This document shows, piece after piece, positions 1-8,559 of a DNA stretch of 64,000 nt (position 1 is its first letter; every line of letters starts with the position of its first letter). The stretch covers positions 1 through 64,000 of the forward strand of contig DATBEZ010000012.1 in NCBI GenBank assembly GCA_036558745.1, written 5' to 3'. The notes under the pieces were generated by a model. That model had not been told where the DNA came from, did not search any database, and saw nothing but the letters and a program-made list of their open reading frames with translations. Source of the DNA: JAMXLJ01 sp036558745 (GTDB lineage: Bacteria > Actinomycetota > Acidimicrobiia > IMCC26256 > JAMXLJ01). The translations under genes were made by a program, and so were the position numbers.

Positions 1-413
1 GCCACCTTCCACGGCACCCACTACGTCGGCGACGCAGCCGGCATGGGCAATCCGCACTTCGTCGTGGTCGTCGACGACCCGCGCACGGCCCGTGTGACCC
101 AACACGGCCCGCACCTCGAAGTCGACGAGCGGTTCCCCAACCGCGCCAACGTCGAGTTCATCCGTGCGACGCCGAACGAGCCGGGAGCGATCGACATGCG
201 GGTCTGGGAGCGCGGCGTGGGGGAGACGCTCAGCTGCGGCACGGGCGCGTGCGCGGCCGCCGCCGTCGCGAACCGTCGGGGGCTCGTCGGCGAGCACGTC
301 ACCGTCCACGTCCCGGGCGGCGACCTGACCGTCGAGCTCGCCGACACGATCCGACTCGGCGGTCCCGTGGCCCACGTGTTCGACACCACCGTCCACCTCG
401 AACACTTCCAGCC

Positions 414-417
<4 letters not shown>
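1..417 (+). CDS. dapF: Diaminopimelate epimerase, C-terminal part (5' end outside window)
   Basis: This is the C-terminal ~138 residues of DapF, which interconverts LL- and meso-diaminopimelate for lysine and peptidoglycan synthesis in the cytoplasm. The reading frame is open from base 1, so the start lies left of the window. Seen: the motif MGNPHFV near the left edge and the block ERGVGETLSCGTGACA, which holds the second catalytic cysteine of the two-cysteine racemase mechanism. Its TGA overlaps the hflX GTG in a GTGA tetranucleotide, so the two are probably translationally coupled. dapC, dapD and dapE lie downstream on the same strand, giving a lysine cluster interrupted only by hflX. Confidence 0.95.
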
Positions 418-1724
<1,307 letters not shown>

Positions 1725-1772
1725 TGCTCGAGCGCCCGGGGTACGCAGCCGGCTCCGACGGCCGCCGGTAGT

Positions 1773-2942
1773 GTGACCCGGATGGCACAGCGTGCGGCCG
1801 CCCGTCCCGGGTTCGTCCCGCCCCCGTACCCTCACGACCGCCTCGCCACCCTGCGCCGCCTCGCCGACGCGCTGCCCGGGGGTGTCGTCGACTGCTCCGT
1901 CGGCACGCCCGTCGACCCGATGCCCGATCTCGCGCTCGACGCCCTGCGCGCCGCCGCGCCCGGGAGCACGGGCTACCCACCGTCGATCGGAACGCCCGCG
2001 CTGCGCGAGGCCGTCGCGGCGTGGTTCGAGCACCGCCTCGGTGTCGCGGTGGATCCGGCGGGTGTCATCGCGTGCGTCGGGACCAAGGAGCTCGTCGCGT
2101 CCCTCCCGCATCACCTGTCCCTGCGCGACCCGTCTCGCGACACGGTCCTGTACCCCGGGGTCGCGTACCCGACCTACGAGATGGGCGCGACGCTGGCGAG
2201 CTGTCGCGCGGTGCCCGTCCCCCTCGATGCCGATTGGCACCTCGATCTCTCGCTCGTCTCCGACAGCGACGCGCAACGCGCGCTGGTCCTGTGGCTGAAC
2301 ACGCCGGGCAACCCGACGTCCGCGGTCACGAGCGCGGAGCAGATGCGCACGATCGTCGCGTGGGCGCGTGAGCGCGGCATCGTCGTTGCGAGCGACGAGT
2401 GCTACGTCGACTATGCGAACGAGAAGGGTTCCGCGGTCTCCGCGCTGCAGACCGGACTCGAGGGCGTGCTCGTGCTCAACTCGTTGTCGAAGCGCTCGAA
2501 CATGGCCGGGTTGCGATGCGGTTTCGTTGCCGGGGATCCGGCGCTCGTGCTGTACCTCGGAGAGGTGCGCAAGCACGCGGGGCTCATGGTGCCGACGCCG
2601 GTGCAGGCCGCCGCTGCGGCCGCGCTCGGGGACGAGGCGCACGTCGACGCGCAGCGCGAACGTTACGCGCGCCGGCGCGAGCTCGTGCTCCCCGGCCTGG
2701 AGCAGCGCGGGCTCGTCCACGACGGCGGCCCCGCGCTCTTCTACCTCTGGTTGCGCGCGACGGAGGAGGCCGACGACGGCTGGGAGATCGCGGCCGGGCT
2801 CGCGGAGGCCGGCACGCTCGTCGCGCCCGGCAACCTCTACGGTCCCGCGGGCGCCGACCACGTCCGGCTCGCGCTGACCCAGACCGACGACCGGTTCGAG
2901 CTCATGCTCGAACGCTTCCAGGCGTCGACCGACCGCGGCTGA
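1773..2942 (+). CDS. dapC: Class I/II PLP aminotransferase, probable succinyldiaminopimelate transaminase
   Basis: A 389-residue fold-type I PLP aminotransferase. Its position directly before dapD and dapE supports the DapC role: transamination of N-succinyl-2-amino-6-oxopimelate with glutamate. Seen: PLP-phosphate and substrate motifs SIGTPALREAV, WLNTPGNPTSAV, the SDECYVDYA block, and the Schiff-base lysine in LVLNSLSKRSNMAGLRCGF. The start may be GTG 1773 or ATG 1782 nine bases later; neither has a strong ribosome site. The substrate assignment rests on context, because related aminotransferases (for example kynurenine or aspartate types) share all of these motifs. Confidence 0.85.
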   Translation: MTRMAQRAAARPGFVPPPYPHDRLATLRRLADALPGGVVDCSVGTPVDPMPDLALDALRAAAPGSTGYPPSIGTPALREAVAAWFEHRLGVAVDPAGVIACVGTKELVASLPHHLSLRDPSRDTVLYPGVAYPTYEMGATLASCRAVPVPLDADWHLDLSLVSDSDAQRALVLWLNTPGNPTSAVTSAEQMRTIVAWARERGIVVASDECYVDYANEKGSAVSALQTGLEGVLVLNSLSKRSNMAGLRCGFVAGDPALVLYLGEVRKHAGLMVPTPVQAAAAAALGDEAHVDAQRERYARRRELVLPGLEQRGLVHDGGPALFYLWLRATEEADDGWEIAAGLAEAGTLVAPGNLYGPAGADHVRLALTQTDDRFELMLERFQASTDRG

Positions 2943-2981
2943 GCGCCGGGATCCCCGACGTCCTACGACCCAGGAGACCAG

Positions 2982-3809
2982 GTGGATGACCTCGCAACCC
3001 GGATCGGCTCGCTCTGGGACGGGCGCGACGACCTCGGATCGGTGATGCCCGAGCGCGACGCGCTCGCCGCCGTGCGCGAGGCCATCGACCGACTCGATCG
3101 GGGAGAGGCGCGCGTCGCCGAGGTCGTCCGCGGCGAGGTCGTCGTGCACCAGTGGTTGAAGCAGGCCGTCTTGTTGCTGTTTCGGCTCACCTCGATGGAG
3201 ACGACCGAGCTCGGACCGTTCGAGTACCGCGACAAGATTCCGCTCAAGCACGACTACGAGAAGGCGGGTGTGCGCGTCGTGCCCGGCGCGTCGGCGCGTT
3301 GGGGCTCGTACCTCGCGCCCGGCGTCGTAATGATGCCGAGCTACGTCAACATCGGTGCGCACGTCGGCGCCGACACGATGGTCGACACGTGGGCGACCGT
3401 CGGCTCGTGCGCGCAGATCGGCGAGCGCGTGCACCTCTCCGGTGGCGTGGGGATCGGCGGTGTGCTGGAGCCGCCGCAGGCCGCGCCCGTGATCGTCGGC
3501 GACGAAGTGACGATCGGCAGTCGATGCATGGTGACCCAAGGCGCGCGCGTCGGCGACGGAAGCGTGCTCGGCGAGGGCGTGATCCTGAATCCCGGCATTC
3601 CCGTGATCGACGCGCAGACCGGTAACGAGGTGTCCCGCGGTGTGGTTCCACCGTGGTGCATCGTCGTCCAGGCCACGCGTCCGCGGCAGTTCCCGGGTGG
3701 CGACTTCGGGCTGCCCTGCGCGCTCATCATCCGCCGGCTCAACGAGGGCGAACGGCACGACAAGGCCAAGCTCAACGACATCCTCCGCGAGCACGGCGTC
3801 GGGACGTGA
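2982..3809 (+). CDS. dapD: Tetrahydrodipicolinate N-succinyltransferase
   Basis: DapD transfers succinyl from succinyl-CoA to tetrahydrodipicolinate, the first committed step of the succinylase branch of lysine synthesis. The 275-residue product shows the left-handed beta-helix hexapeptide pattern through the middle (for example VVMMPSYVNIGAHVGADTMVDTWATVGS and the following GGVGIGGVLEPPQAAPVIVGDEVTIGS, given here only as the family hallmark). GTG 2982 is preceded by CAGGAGACCAG, a good ribosome site. Its TGA overlaps the dapE GTG (GTGA, 3806-3809), so DapD and DapE are probably coupled. Sequence and context agree, so I regard the call as firm. Confidence 0.95.
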   Translation: MDDLATRIGSLWDGRDDLGSVMPERDALAAVREAIDRLDRGEARVAEVVRGEVVVHQWLKQAVLLLFRLTSMETTELGPFEYRDKIPLKHDYEKAGVRVVPGASARWGSYLAPGVVMMPSYVNIGAHVGADTMVDTWATVGSCAQIGERVHLSGGVGIGGVLEPPQAAPVIVGDEVTIGSRCMVTQGARVGDGSVLGEGVILNPGIPVIDAQTGNEVSRGVVPPWCIVVQATRPRQFPGGDFGLPCALIIRRLNEGERHDKAKLNDILREHGVGT

Positions 3810-4909
3810 CCGACGTCGCGGCCGCGGTCGCGACGGCGGATCGTCGGGACCTGCTCGGGCTGGCCGCGGCGCTCGTCGCGGTGCCGTCGGTGAGCCGGGC
3901 CGAGCACGCGCTCGCCGGTGCGGTCGAAGCGAGGTTGCGGACGCTGGCGCCGCGTCTCGAGGTCGAACGCGTCGGCGACAACGTGGTCGCGCGCACGCAG
4001 CTCGGTCGCGAGCGGCGCGTCGTCCTCGGCGGCCACCTCGACACGGTCCCGCCGAACGGCAACGAGGTCCCGCGCGTCGCTGCCGACGTGCTCCACGGGC
4101 TCGGCAGCGCCGACATGAAGGGCGGCCTCGCCGTGCTGCTCGCACTGGCCGAGGACCTGTCGGTCCGCGGGGCGGATGCGCGCCACGACGTGACGCTCGT
4201 GTTCTACGTGGGGGAGGAGATCGCCGAGGAGCACAACGGGCTGCGCGACCTCTTCGCCCGCCGTTCCGAGCTCGTCGCTGGCGACTTCGCCATCCTGCTC
4301 GAGCCCACCGGCGGCTGGGTCGAGGCGGGCTGTCAGGGGACGCTGCACCTGCGCGCCGTGTTCCACGGTGCGCGCGCCCACTCGGCTCGGCCGTGGACCG
4401 GCGTCAACGCGATCGCGCGCGCCGCGCCGGTGCTCGCCCGCGTGGCCGCGACCGCGCCGCCTCCGCTCGAGGTCGACGGGCTGGAGTACAAGCAGGCGTT
4501 GCAGCTCGTGCGCGTGGAAGGCGGCATCGCGAACAACGTCGTGCCCGACGTCTGCGCGTTCGTCGTCAACCGTCGCTTCGCGCCGTCGTTGTCACTCGAC
4601 GACGCACGCGCCGAGACGGAAGCGCTGCTCGAAGGTGCCGACGAGATCGAGGTCGTGAACGCGTCGGTCGCGGCACCGCCGAACCTCGACGCACCGCTCG
4701 TGGCGGAGTTCGTCGGGACCCTCGATCTCGCAGTGCGGCCGAAGCTGGGCTGGACCGACGTCGCTCGCTTCGCCGCCGCCGGCATCCCCGCGCTGAACTT
4801 CGGCCCCGGCGATCCCGCGGTGTCGCACACCGCCGACGAGCACGTCGAGCGCGAGTCACTCGACGGTTGTCACGCCGTCCTCGCCCACTTCCTCGGTATC
4901 CGCGCCTGA
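3806..4909 (+). CDS. dapE: Succinyl-diaminopimelate desuccinylase
   Basis: M20 metallopeptidase-family hydrolase that removes succinate from N-succinyl-LL-DAP, the step before DapF. Start GTG 3806 overlaps the dapD stop and gives 367 residues; the longer open frame beginning at 3653 is a dapD shadow. Seen: zinc-ligand blocks GGHLDTVP, GSADMKGGLAVLLAL and YVGEEIAEEHNG (general-base glutamate pair), the dimerisation (lid) domain in the middle, and the last ligand histidine in PAVSHTADEHV. It closes the lysine block; the next gene is on the opposite strand and ends 12 bases downstream. Confidence 0.93.
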   Translation: MTDVAAAVATADRRDLLGLAAALVAVPSVSRAEHALAGAVEARLRTLAPRLEVERVGDNVVARTQLGRERRVVLGGHLDTVPPNGNEVPRVAADVLHGLGSADMKGGLAVLLALAEDLSVRGADARHDVTLVFYVGEEIAEEHNGLRDLFARRSELVAGDFAILLEPTGGWVEAGCQGTLHLRAVFHGARAHSARPWTGVNAIARAAPVLARVAATAPPPLEVDGLEYKQALQLVRVEGGIANNVVPDVCAFVVNRRFAPSLSLDDARAETEALLEGADEIEVVNASVAAPPNLDAPLVAEFVGTLDLAVRPKLGWTDVARFAAAGIPALNFGPGDPAVSHTADEHVERESLDGCHAVLAHFLGIRA

Positions 4910-4921
4910 CTCGCGGCGCGC

Positions 4922-5521
4922 TCAGCGCCAGGGATCGAGATCCGGGGCGGGGCCGCGGCCGAGGGTCCAGGCCAGCAGCGCGTTCGGATCGGTGCGCTGC
5001 CCGAGCTTCGAGAGGACGCGCGGCAACCAAGCGTCCACCAGCTCGGAGGGCCAGCAGTCGGGCGTGTAGCCGAGGCCGAGGTCGACATGGTGCACCTCGA
5101 CCTCGCGCCAGCGTGAGAACACGATCGCCGACGCGGGCTGGATGTCGCCGGCGACGGTCCGCGTCGGTCGGTCCCACACGTCCTCGCCGAGCCTGGCGCA
5201 CAGCGCGTCGACCGCGCTCGACGTCTCGCGGACGTCGGCGACGAGCGCGGCCGCCGGGCGGTCCGCGCCGGCGTCGATGTCGGCGGCGCGTCCCACGAAT
5301 CCACCGACGTACTGGTCGACGACCTCGTCGCGCGCCGCACCTTCGAGGCGGCGGGTCACACTCGCGGCGTTGCGGGCGAGGTGGGTGAGCACGTGGCCGA
5401 CGGTCCAGCCCGGGAGGAGGCTCGGCCGGCGCGCGTCAGCCTCGCCGAGGTTGGTGATCGCGGCGTTCACGCGCGCGTGCGCGGCCGCGCAACCGGCGAT
5501 CTCGCGTGTCGGCACGGCCAT
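4922..5521 (-). CDS. Mycothiol-dependent maleylpyruvate isomerase family protein (DinB-like)
   Basis: A 199-residue protein with the N-terminal helical-bundle domain of the mycothiol-dependent maleylpyruvate isomerase / DinB superfamily: LLPGWTVGHVLTHLARNA near residue 45 carries the family's first metal-ligand histidine region, and a later block WREVEVHHVDLGLGY supplies the HHxD-type ligands. Members use mycothiol as cofactor or are uncharacterised thiol-dependent enzymes; the substrate here is unknown. The start ATG 5521 has GAGGAG about 10 bases upstream. It is transcribed toward dapE, tail to tail. Confidence 0.75.
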   Translation of the reverse strand: MAVPTREIAGCAAAHARVNAAITNLGEADARRPSLLPGWTVGHVLTHLARNAASVTRRLEGAARDEVVDQYVGGFVGRAADIDAGADRPAAALVADVRETSSAVDALCARLGEDVWDRPTRTVAGDIQPASAIVFSRWREVEVHHVDLGLGYTPDCWPSELVDAWLPRVLSKLGQRTDPNALLAWTLGRGPAPDLDPWR

Positions 5522-5605
5522 GGGCGCTCCTCGATCGCGACGGACGACGTCGCGGACGGTAGCGGGCCCGACCGGTGCCGTGCCGGCGTCGGTTGTGAGG
5601 GTGCG

Positions 5606-6130
5606 TCAGGCGGCGCGGCCGCGCCGGTGCACCGTGCGCCGACCGGGCAGGAGGGTGTCGTCGGGGTGCACCGTCGCGCCGTCGCGCGTCGCGGCTGCCT
5701 CGACGGGGCGATCATCGTCAGGTGCGGCGATCGGTACGTCGTCGACGGGCGAGGGTGCTGTGAGATCCGCGAGACCGACGAACGGGTCCGGCTGGTAGGC
5801 GCGCGAAGGCGCGGCCACCGTGGGACCGGCGGGAGCATCCGCGTTCACCAGCGCGAGCAGCGCGTAGGCCTGCTGCACGCCCGAGTGGTGCGCGACGTCG
5901 GTGAAGCGCGCGGCGTCATCGGCAACCGTGCCGCCCTCAGCCAGCTCGCGGGCGAACGCGGTGGGGTCGAGCGTCGACTCGGTCAGGTCGGGGAACATCG
6001 GCTCACGCGCCGCGGCCACCTTGCGGGCCACGTGCAACCCGAGCATCGCCAGCGCGAGCAACACGACCAGCGCCAGCGTCCCCCCGATCGGGATCGCGGA
6101 CGCGATCGGGCCGATGCCGTGTGGTCCCAT
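5606..6130 (-). CDS. Hypothetical protein with one N-terminal membrane helix
   Basis: I do not recognise this 174-residue protein. It has a single hydrophobic segment at about residues 17-36 (GGTLALVVLLALAMLGLHVA), a conserved-looking middle (residues 40-90) and a low-complexity Pro/Ala/Asp-rich tail ending in basic residues. It probably sits in the cytoplasmic membrane with most of the chain on one side. It lies 64 bases downstream of lexA on the same strand and could be cotranscribed with it; no terminator is obvious between them. The ATG has no strong ribosome site. Confidence 0.6.
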   Translation of the reverse strand: MGPHGIGPIASAIPIGGTLALVVLLALAMLGLHVARKVAAAREPMFPDLTESTLDPTAFARELAEGGTVADDAARFTDVAHHSGVQQAYALLALVNADAPAGPTVAAPSRAYQPDPFVGLADLTAPSPVDDVPIAAPDDDRPVEAAATRDGATVHPDDTLLPGRRTVHRRGRAA

Positions 6131-6194
6131 GCCCGCGGTATCGACTGGGCACGGGACGCCCTTGACGGCGATCGCCCGCGACGTGCCCTTGGGC

Positions 6195-6890
6195 TCAGAG
6201 CCTCCGCAGCACCGTCACGACCTTGCCGTAGATCGTGACCTCGGCGGGACCGAACTCCATCTCGTCCATGGACGCGTTCTCCGGACGGAGCACGACCTTG
6301 CCCTTGCGCGGCCGAAGCAGCGTCTTGACCGTCGCCTCCTCGCCGGGAATGCCGGCGACGACGACATCGCCGGGATCGGCGGTGTCCTGACGGCGGGCGA
6401 CGACGTAGTCGCGGTCGAGGATGCCGGCGTCGATCATCGAATCGCCACGCACCCGCAGCATGAACAGCTGGCCCTCGCCCGTGAAGTCCTGCGGGAGCGG
6501 GAGGACCTCCTCGACGTTCTCGGCCGCGAGCACCCCGGTGCCGGCGGCGACGTCGCCGACCAGGGGAACGTGCCGCACCGGCCGGCGCTCCACGGCGATC
6601 CCCGACTCGGGCTCGAGCGTGACCTCGATCGCGCGCGGCTTGGTCGGGTCGCGGCGCAGATAGCCCTTGTCCTGGAGCGCGGCGAGGTGGGCGTGGACGG
6701 TCGAGCTCGACGACAGACCGACGGCCTCGCCGATCTCGCGCACGCTCGGCGGGTAGCCCCGACGGGCGACCTCGCCGTGGATGAACTCGAGCACCTGCCG
6801 CTGGCGCGGGGTCAGCGACTCGGGGTCGCGCGCGGCGGAGCTTGCGCCCTCGCCGCGATCGTCGGTGCCTGTCGTGTCTCCCCGCGGCAT
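6195..6890 (-). CDS. lexA: SOS repressor LexA
   Basis: LexA represses SOS genes and cleaves itself when RecA filaments form. Start ATG 6890 follows GGGAGG and gives 231 residues; the frame is open further upstream but that stretch is the SOS promoter region. Seen: N-terminal winged helix (LTPRQRQVLEFIHGEVARRG onward), the self-cleavage Ala-Gly pair at about 116-117 (DVAAGTG), catalytic Ser151 in RGDSM and Lys189 in ATVKT. The divergent LysM gene and downstream nrdR reproduce the Mycobacterium lexA / Rv2719c / nrdR order. Three SOS boxes lie in the 347-base divergent region, so autoregulation is expected. Confidence 0.97.
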   Translation of the reverse strand: MPRGDTTGTDDRGEGASSAARDPESLTPRQRQVLEFIHGEVARRGYPPSVREIGEAVGLSSSSTVHAHLAALQDKGYLRRDPTKPRAIEVTLEPESGIAVERRPVRHVPLVGDVAAGTGVLAAENVEEVLPLPQDFTGEGQLFMLRVRGDSMIDAGILDRDYVVARRQDTADPGDVVVAGIPGEEATVKTLLRPRKGKVVLRPENASMDEMEFGPAEVTIYGKVVTVLRRL

Positions 6891-6968
6891 GTGGCCTCCC
6901 TGCGCTCGGGGCGCCGCGTCCCGTGGCGGGGACGCGGGTGGCGGGACGCCTGGTGACGGCCCGTGGGG

Positions 6969-6997
6969 ACGGTAACACGATCGTGCGTTCGGGGCAA
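6969..6997 (-). promoter_or_regulatory. Predicted lexA promoter
   Basis: Read on the minus strand there is a -35-like TTGCCC (6997-6992), a 17-base spacer and a -10-like TACCGT (6974-6969), which would start transcription about 70 bases before the lexA ATG. The -35 element overlaps the left SOS box, as expected for repression by LexA. Predicted from sequence only. Confidence 0.45.
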
Positions 6998-7007
6998 ACA
7001 CCTGTTC
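6996..7007. promoter_or_regulatory. SOS box 1 (LexA site, one mismatch)
   Basis: AAACACCTGTTC matches the actinobacterial LexA consensus GAAC-N4-GTTC at seven of eight fixed positions. It overlaps the predicted lexA -35 element and is therefore the best candidate for autorepression. Confidence 0.6.
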
Positions 7008-7023
7008 GCATTTTTCCTTGACC

Positions 7024-7037
7024 CGAACAGTCGTTCG
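7024..7037. promoter_or_regulatory. SOS box 2 (LexA site, perfect)
   Basis: CGAACAGTCGTTCG contains the full GAAC-N4-GTTC consensus with flanking C/G symmetry. Its centre is 29 bases from box 1, between lexA and the LysM gene. Confidence 0.85.
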
Positions 7038-7057
7038 TGGTTGCCTGGCATCGAGGT

Positions 7058-7071
7058 CGAACACAGGTTCG
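7058..7071. promoter_or_regulatory. SOS box 3 (LexA site, perfect)
   Basis: CGAACACAGGTTCG again has the full GAAC-N4-GTTC consensus with C/G flanks. Its centre is 34 bases from box 2. It is the box nearest the plus-strand LysM gene and probably controls it. Confidence 0.85.
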
Positions 7072-7237
7072 CCCGGCCGCTCCACCGATAACTGTCACAC
7101 CCCCGTGGTGTGATCCGGGGGAGCAGGCGCCCCGACCGGCGAACCCCACGGCAGGCCCCGGTGTCGACGGGCGGAGCGACACCGGGCCCAGCACCACGAG
7201 ACGAACGACGAGACGAAGACGAGACGAGGAGATCGAC

Positions 7238-7651
7238 ATGGCCGCCGTCATGACCACGGACGAGAGGGCACACGAGCGTGCAGGCGAGCGTCGACGGGTC
7301 GTCCCCCCGGCCCGGGCGCAGCTCGCCCTCGTGCACGCACCGGCCGACGTTCCCCGCCGCCGGGTCCCCGCGCGTGCCGTCTACCGGCGCCGGCGCGTGG
7401 TCGTTGCCGCGCTGGCGCTGGGCACCGTGGCCCTGGCGGGGAGAGCGGGCATGGCGCTCGGAGGTACTCCCCTCGCGACCTCCGAGCGCCGGCCCCCGCT
7501 CACCTACGTGGTGCGCCCGGGCGACTCGCTCTGGACCATCGCCCGACACGTCGCGCCGAGCTCGGATCCGCGTGGCGTCGTCGACGACCTGAACGCGCCA
7601 CGACACGGCGCCCCGTTGGTTCCGGGGGAGACGATCACCTGGCAACCCTGA
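7238..7651 (+). CDS. LysM-domain membrane protein next to lexA (probable SOS-induced division/cell-wall protein)
   Basis: A 137-residue protein: basic N-terminal cytoplasmic part, one membrane helix (about residues 50-72, VVVAALALGTVALAG) and a C-terminal LysM domain (TYVVRPGDSLWTIARHVAP onward) that would bind peptidoglycan outside. Start ATG 7238 follows GAGGAG; the frame is open back to 7037 but the SOS boxes lie there. The equivalent gene beside lexA in Mycobacterium (Rv2719c, ChiZ) and in Corynebacterium (divS region) is DNA-damage-induced and inhibits division. By position and architecture this is probably the same kind of checkpoint protein; I see no separate hydrolase domain. Confidence 0.85.
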   Translation: MAAVMTTDERAHERAGERRRVVPPARAQLALVHAPADVPRRRVPARAVYRRRRVVVAALALGTVALAGRAGMALGGTPLATSERRPPLTYVVRPGDSLWTIARHVAPSSDPRGVVDDLNAPRHGAPLVPGETITWQP

Positions 7652-7665
7652 TACCTGCGCGTGGT

Positions 7666-7695
7666 CGGCACCGGTCCGGGCAGGGGCCGGTGCCG
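7666..7695 (+). terminator. GC-rich hairpin between the LysM gene and nrdR
   Basis: CGGCACCGG (7666-7674) pairs perfectly with CCGGTGCCG (7687-7695), extendable by about three inner pairs around a GGGCAG loop. There is no U-tract. It could be an actinobacterial-type terminator or processing site that separates SOS transcription from nrdR. Confidence 0.5.
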
Positions 7696-7726
7696 GAACG
7701 CTGCCGTGTGCCCTACCGTGGACATC

Positions 7727-8218
7727 GTGCGGTGTCCGTTCTGCCACGAGCTCGACGACAAGGTCGTCGACTCGCGTCCGGCGGACGACGGCGCCGTGAT
7801 CCGTCGCCGTCGCGAGTGCCTCGGGTGCGGCCGCCGCTACACGACCTACGAGCGGCTCGAGGAGGTACCGCTCCTCGTCGCGAAGCGCTCGGGGGTGCGG
7901 GAGCCCTTCGACGGGGTGAAGCTCGCGGCCGGCATCGGGCGCGCCGCGAAGAACCGTCCGGTCGACGAGACGACGATCGAGACGATCGTGAACGAGATCG
8001 AGGAGCAGCTGCACAAGCGCGGTGGCGAGGTGACGAGCGAGCAGGTCGGGCTCGCGGTGCTCGAGCGGCTCCGGGCGCTCGATCCCGTGACCTACGTGCG
8101 CTTCGCATCCGTCTACAAGGGCTTCGAGGACCTGAGCGACTTCGAACGGGAGGTCGGGATGCTGCAGAAGACGACCGCGCCCAAGCAGCCGCCCGCCGCC
8201 GCGGCGCCCCGTCCCTGA
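7727..8218 (+). CDS. nrdR: Transcriptional repressor NrdR
   Basis: NrdR is a zinc-ribbon/ATP-cone repressor of ribonucleotide reductase genes that senses dATP/ATP. I choose GTG 7727 because it begins directly with the zinc ribbon (RCPFC ... RRRRECLGCGRRYTTYER); upstream in-frame GTGs exist (for example 7718). The 163-residue length is typical. The ATP-cone (about residues 49-139) starts at VAKRSGVREPFDGVKLAAGI. The C-terminus is Ala/Pro-rich. Its target is evident: the gene directly downstream is nrdJ, with an NrdR-like box in the promoter region between them. Confidence 0.96.
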   Translation: MRCPFCHELDDKVVDSRPADDGAVIRRRRECLGCGRRYTTYERLEEVPLLVAKRSGVREPFDGVKLAAGIGRAAKNRPVDETTIETIVNEIEEQLHKRGGEVTSEQVGLAVLERLRALDPVTYVRFASVYKGFEDLSDFEREVGMLQKTTAPKQPPAAAAPRP

Positions 8219-8322
8219 CCCGCCGACCGGGCCGACCGGCGCCGGTCGCTCATGTGCCCGACTTCACGAATGCGAGTTTTCGCGAGCGTCCCGCAACCAG
8301 CCCCGATGCGACCGGTCAGGCG

Positions 8323-8352
8323 TTGACACCGGGGTAGTTACGGTGTTGTAAT
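8323..8352 (+). promoter_or_regulatory. Predicted sigma70-type promoter of nrdJ
   Basis: A perfect TTGACA (8323-8328), an 18-base spacer and TGTAAT (8347-8352, five of six matches to TATAAT) lie in the 341-base gap between nrdR and nrdJ. This is the best canonical promoter in the window and stands out in a high-GC genome. It would give a leader of about 200 bases. Confidence 0.65.
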
Positions 8353-8383
8353 TGCCCTCCATCTCGCGGTGGCTCTCGCCCCG

Positions 8384-8401
8384 ACCACAACATCTTGTGG
8401 T
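8384..8401. promoter_or_regulatory. NrdR box
   Basis: An 18-base inverted repeat, ACCACAA-CATC-TTGTGGT. The inner 16 bases match about 12 positions of the published NrdR consensus acaCwAtATaTwGtgt. It lies about 30 bases downstream of the predicted -10 and about 160 before nrdJ, well placed for repression by the adjacent nrdR product. NrdR boxes often occur in pairs about 31 bases apart; I do not see a convincing second copy. The rest of 8219-8559 holds no gene that I can see. Confidence 0.7.
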
Positions 8402-8559
8402 TATCATGGAGGGAGCGAGCTCGCGGGAGGGACGGCGGGTGACGTGGAGAGGCCCGCCGGCCGTCACCGCGAACGCACCGACCTGGCGTCGCGGCGACGG
8501 ACGAACACCACGGACGGACGACCAGCGACGCGACGAGTAGGGGACAAGGGGGCGGCTTC

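Noticed and set aside
8219..8559. Cobalamin riboswitch for nrdJ
   Set aside because: A B12 element would be sensible for a B12 enzyme, but the conserved B12-box and GGxxA core are not present; the NrdR box accounts for regulation.
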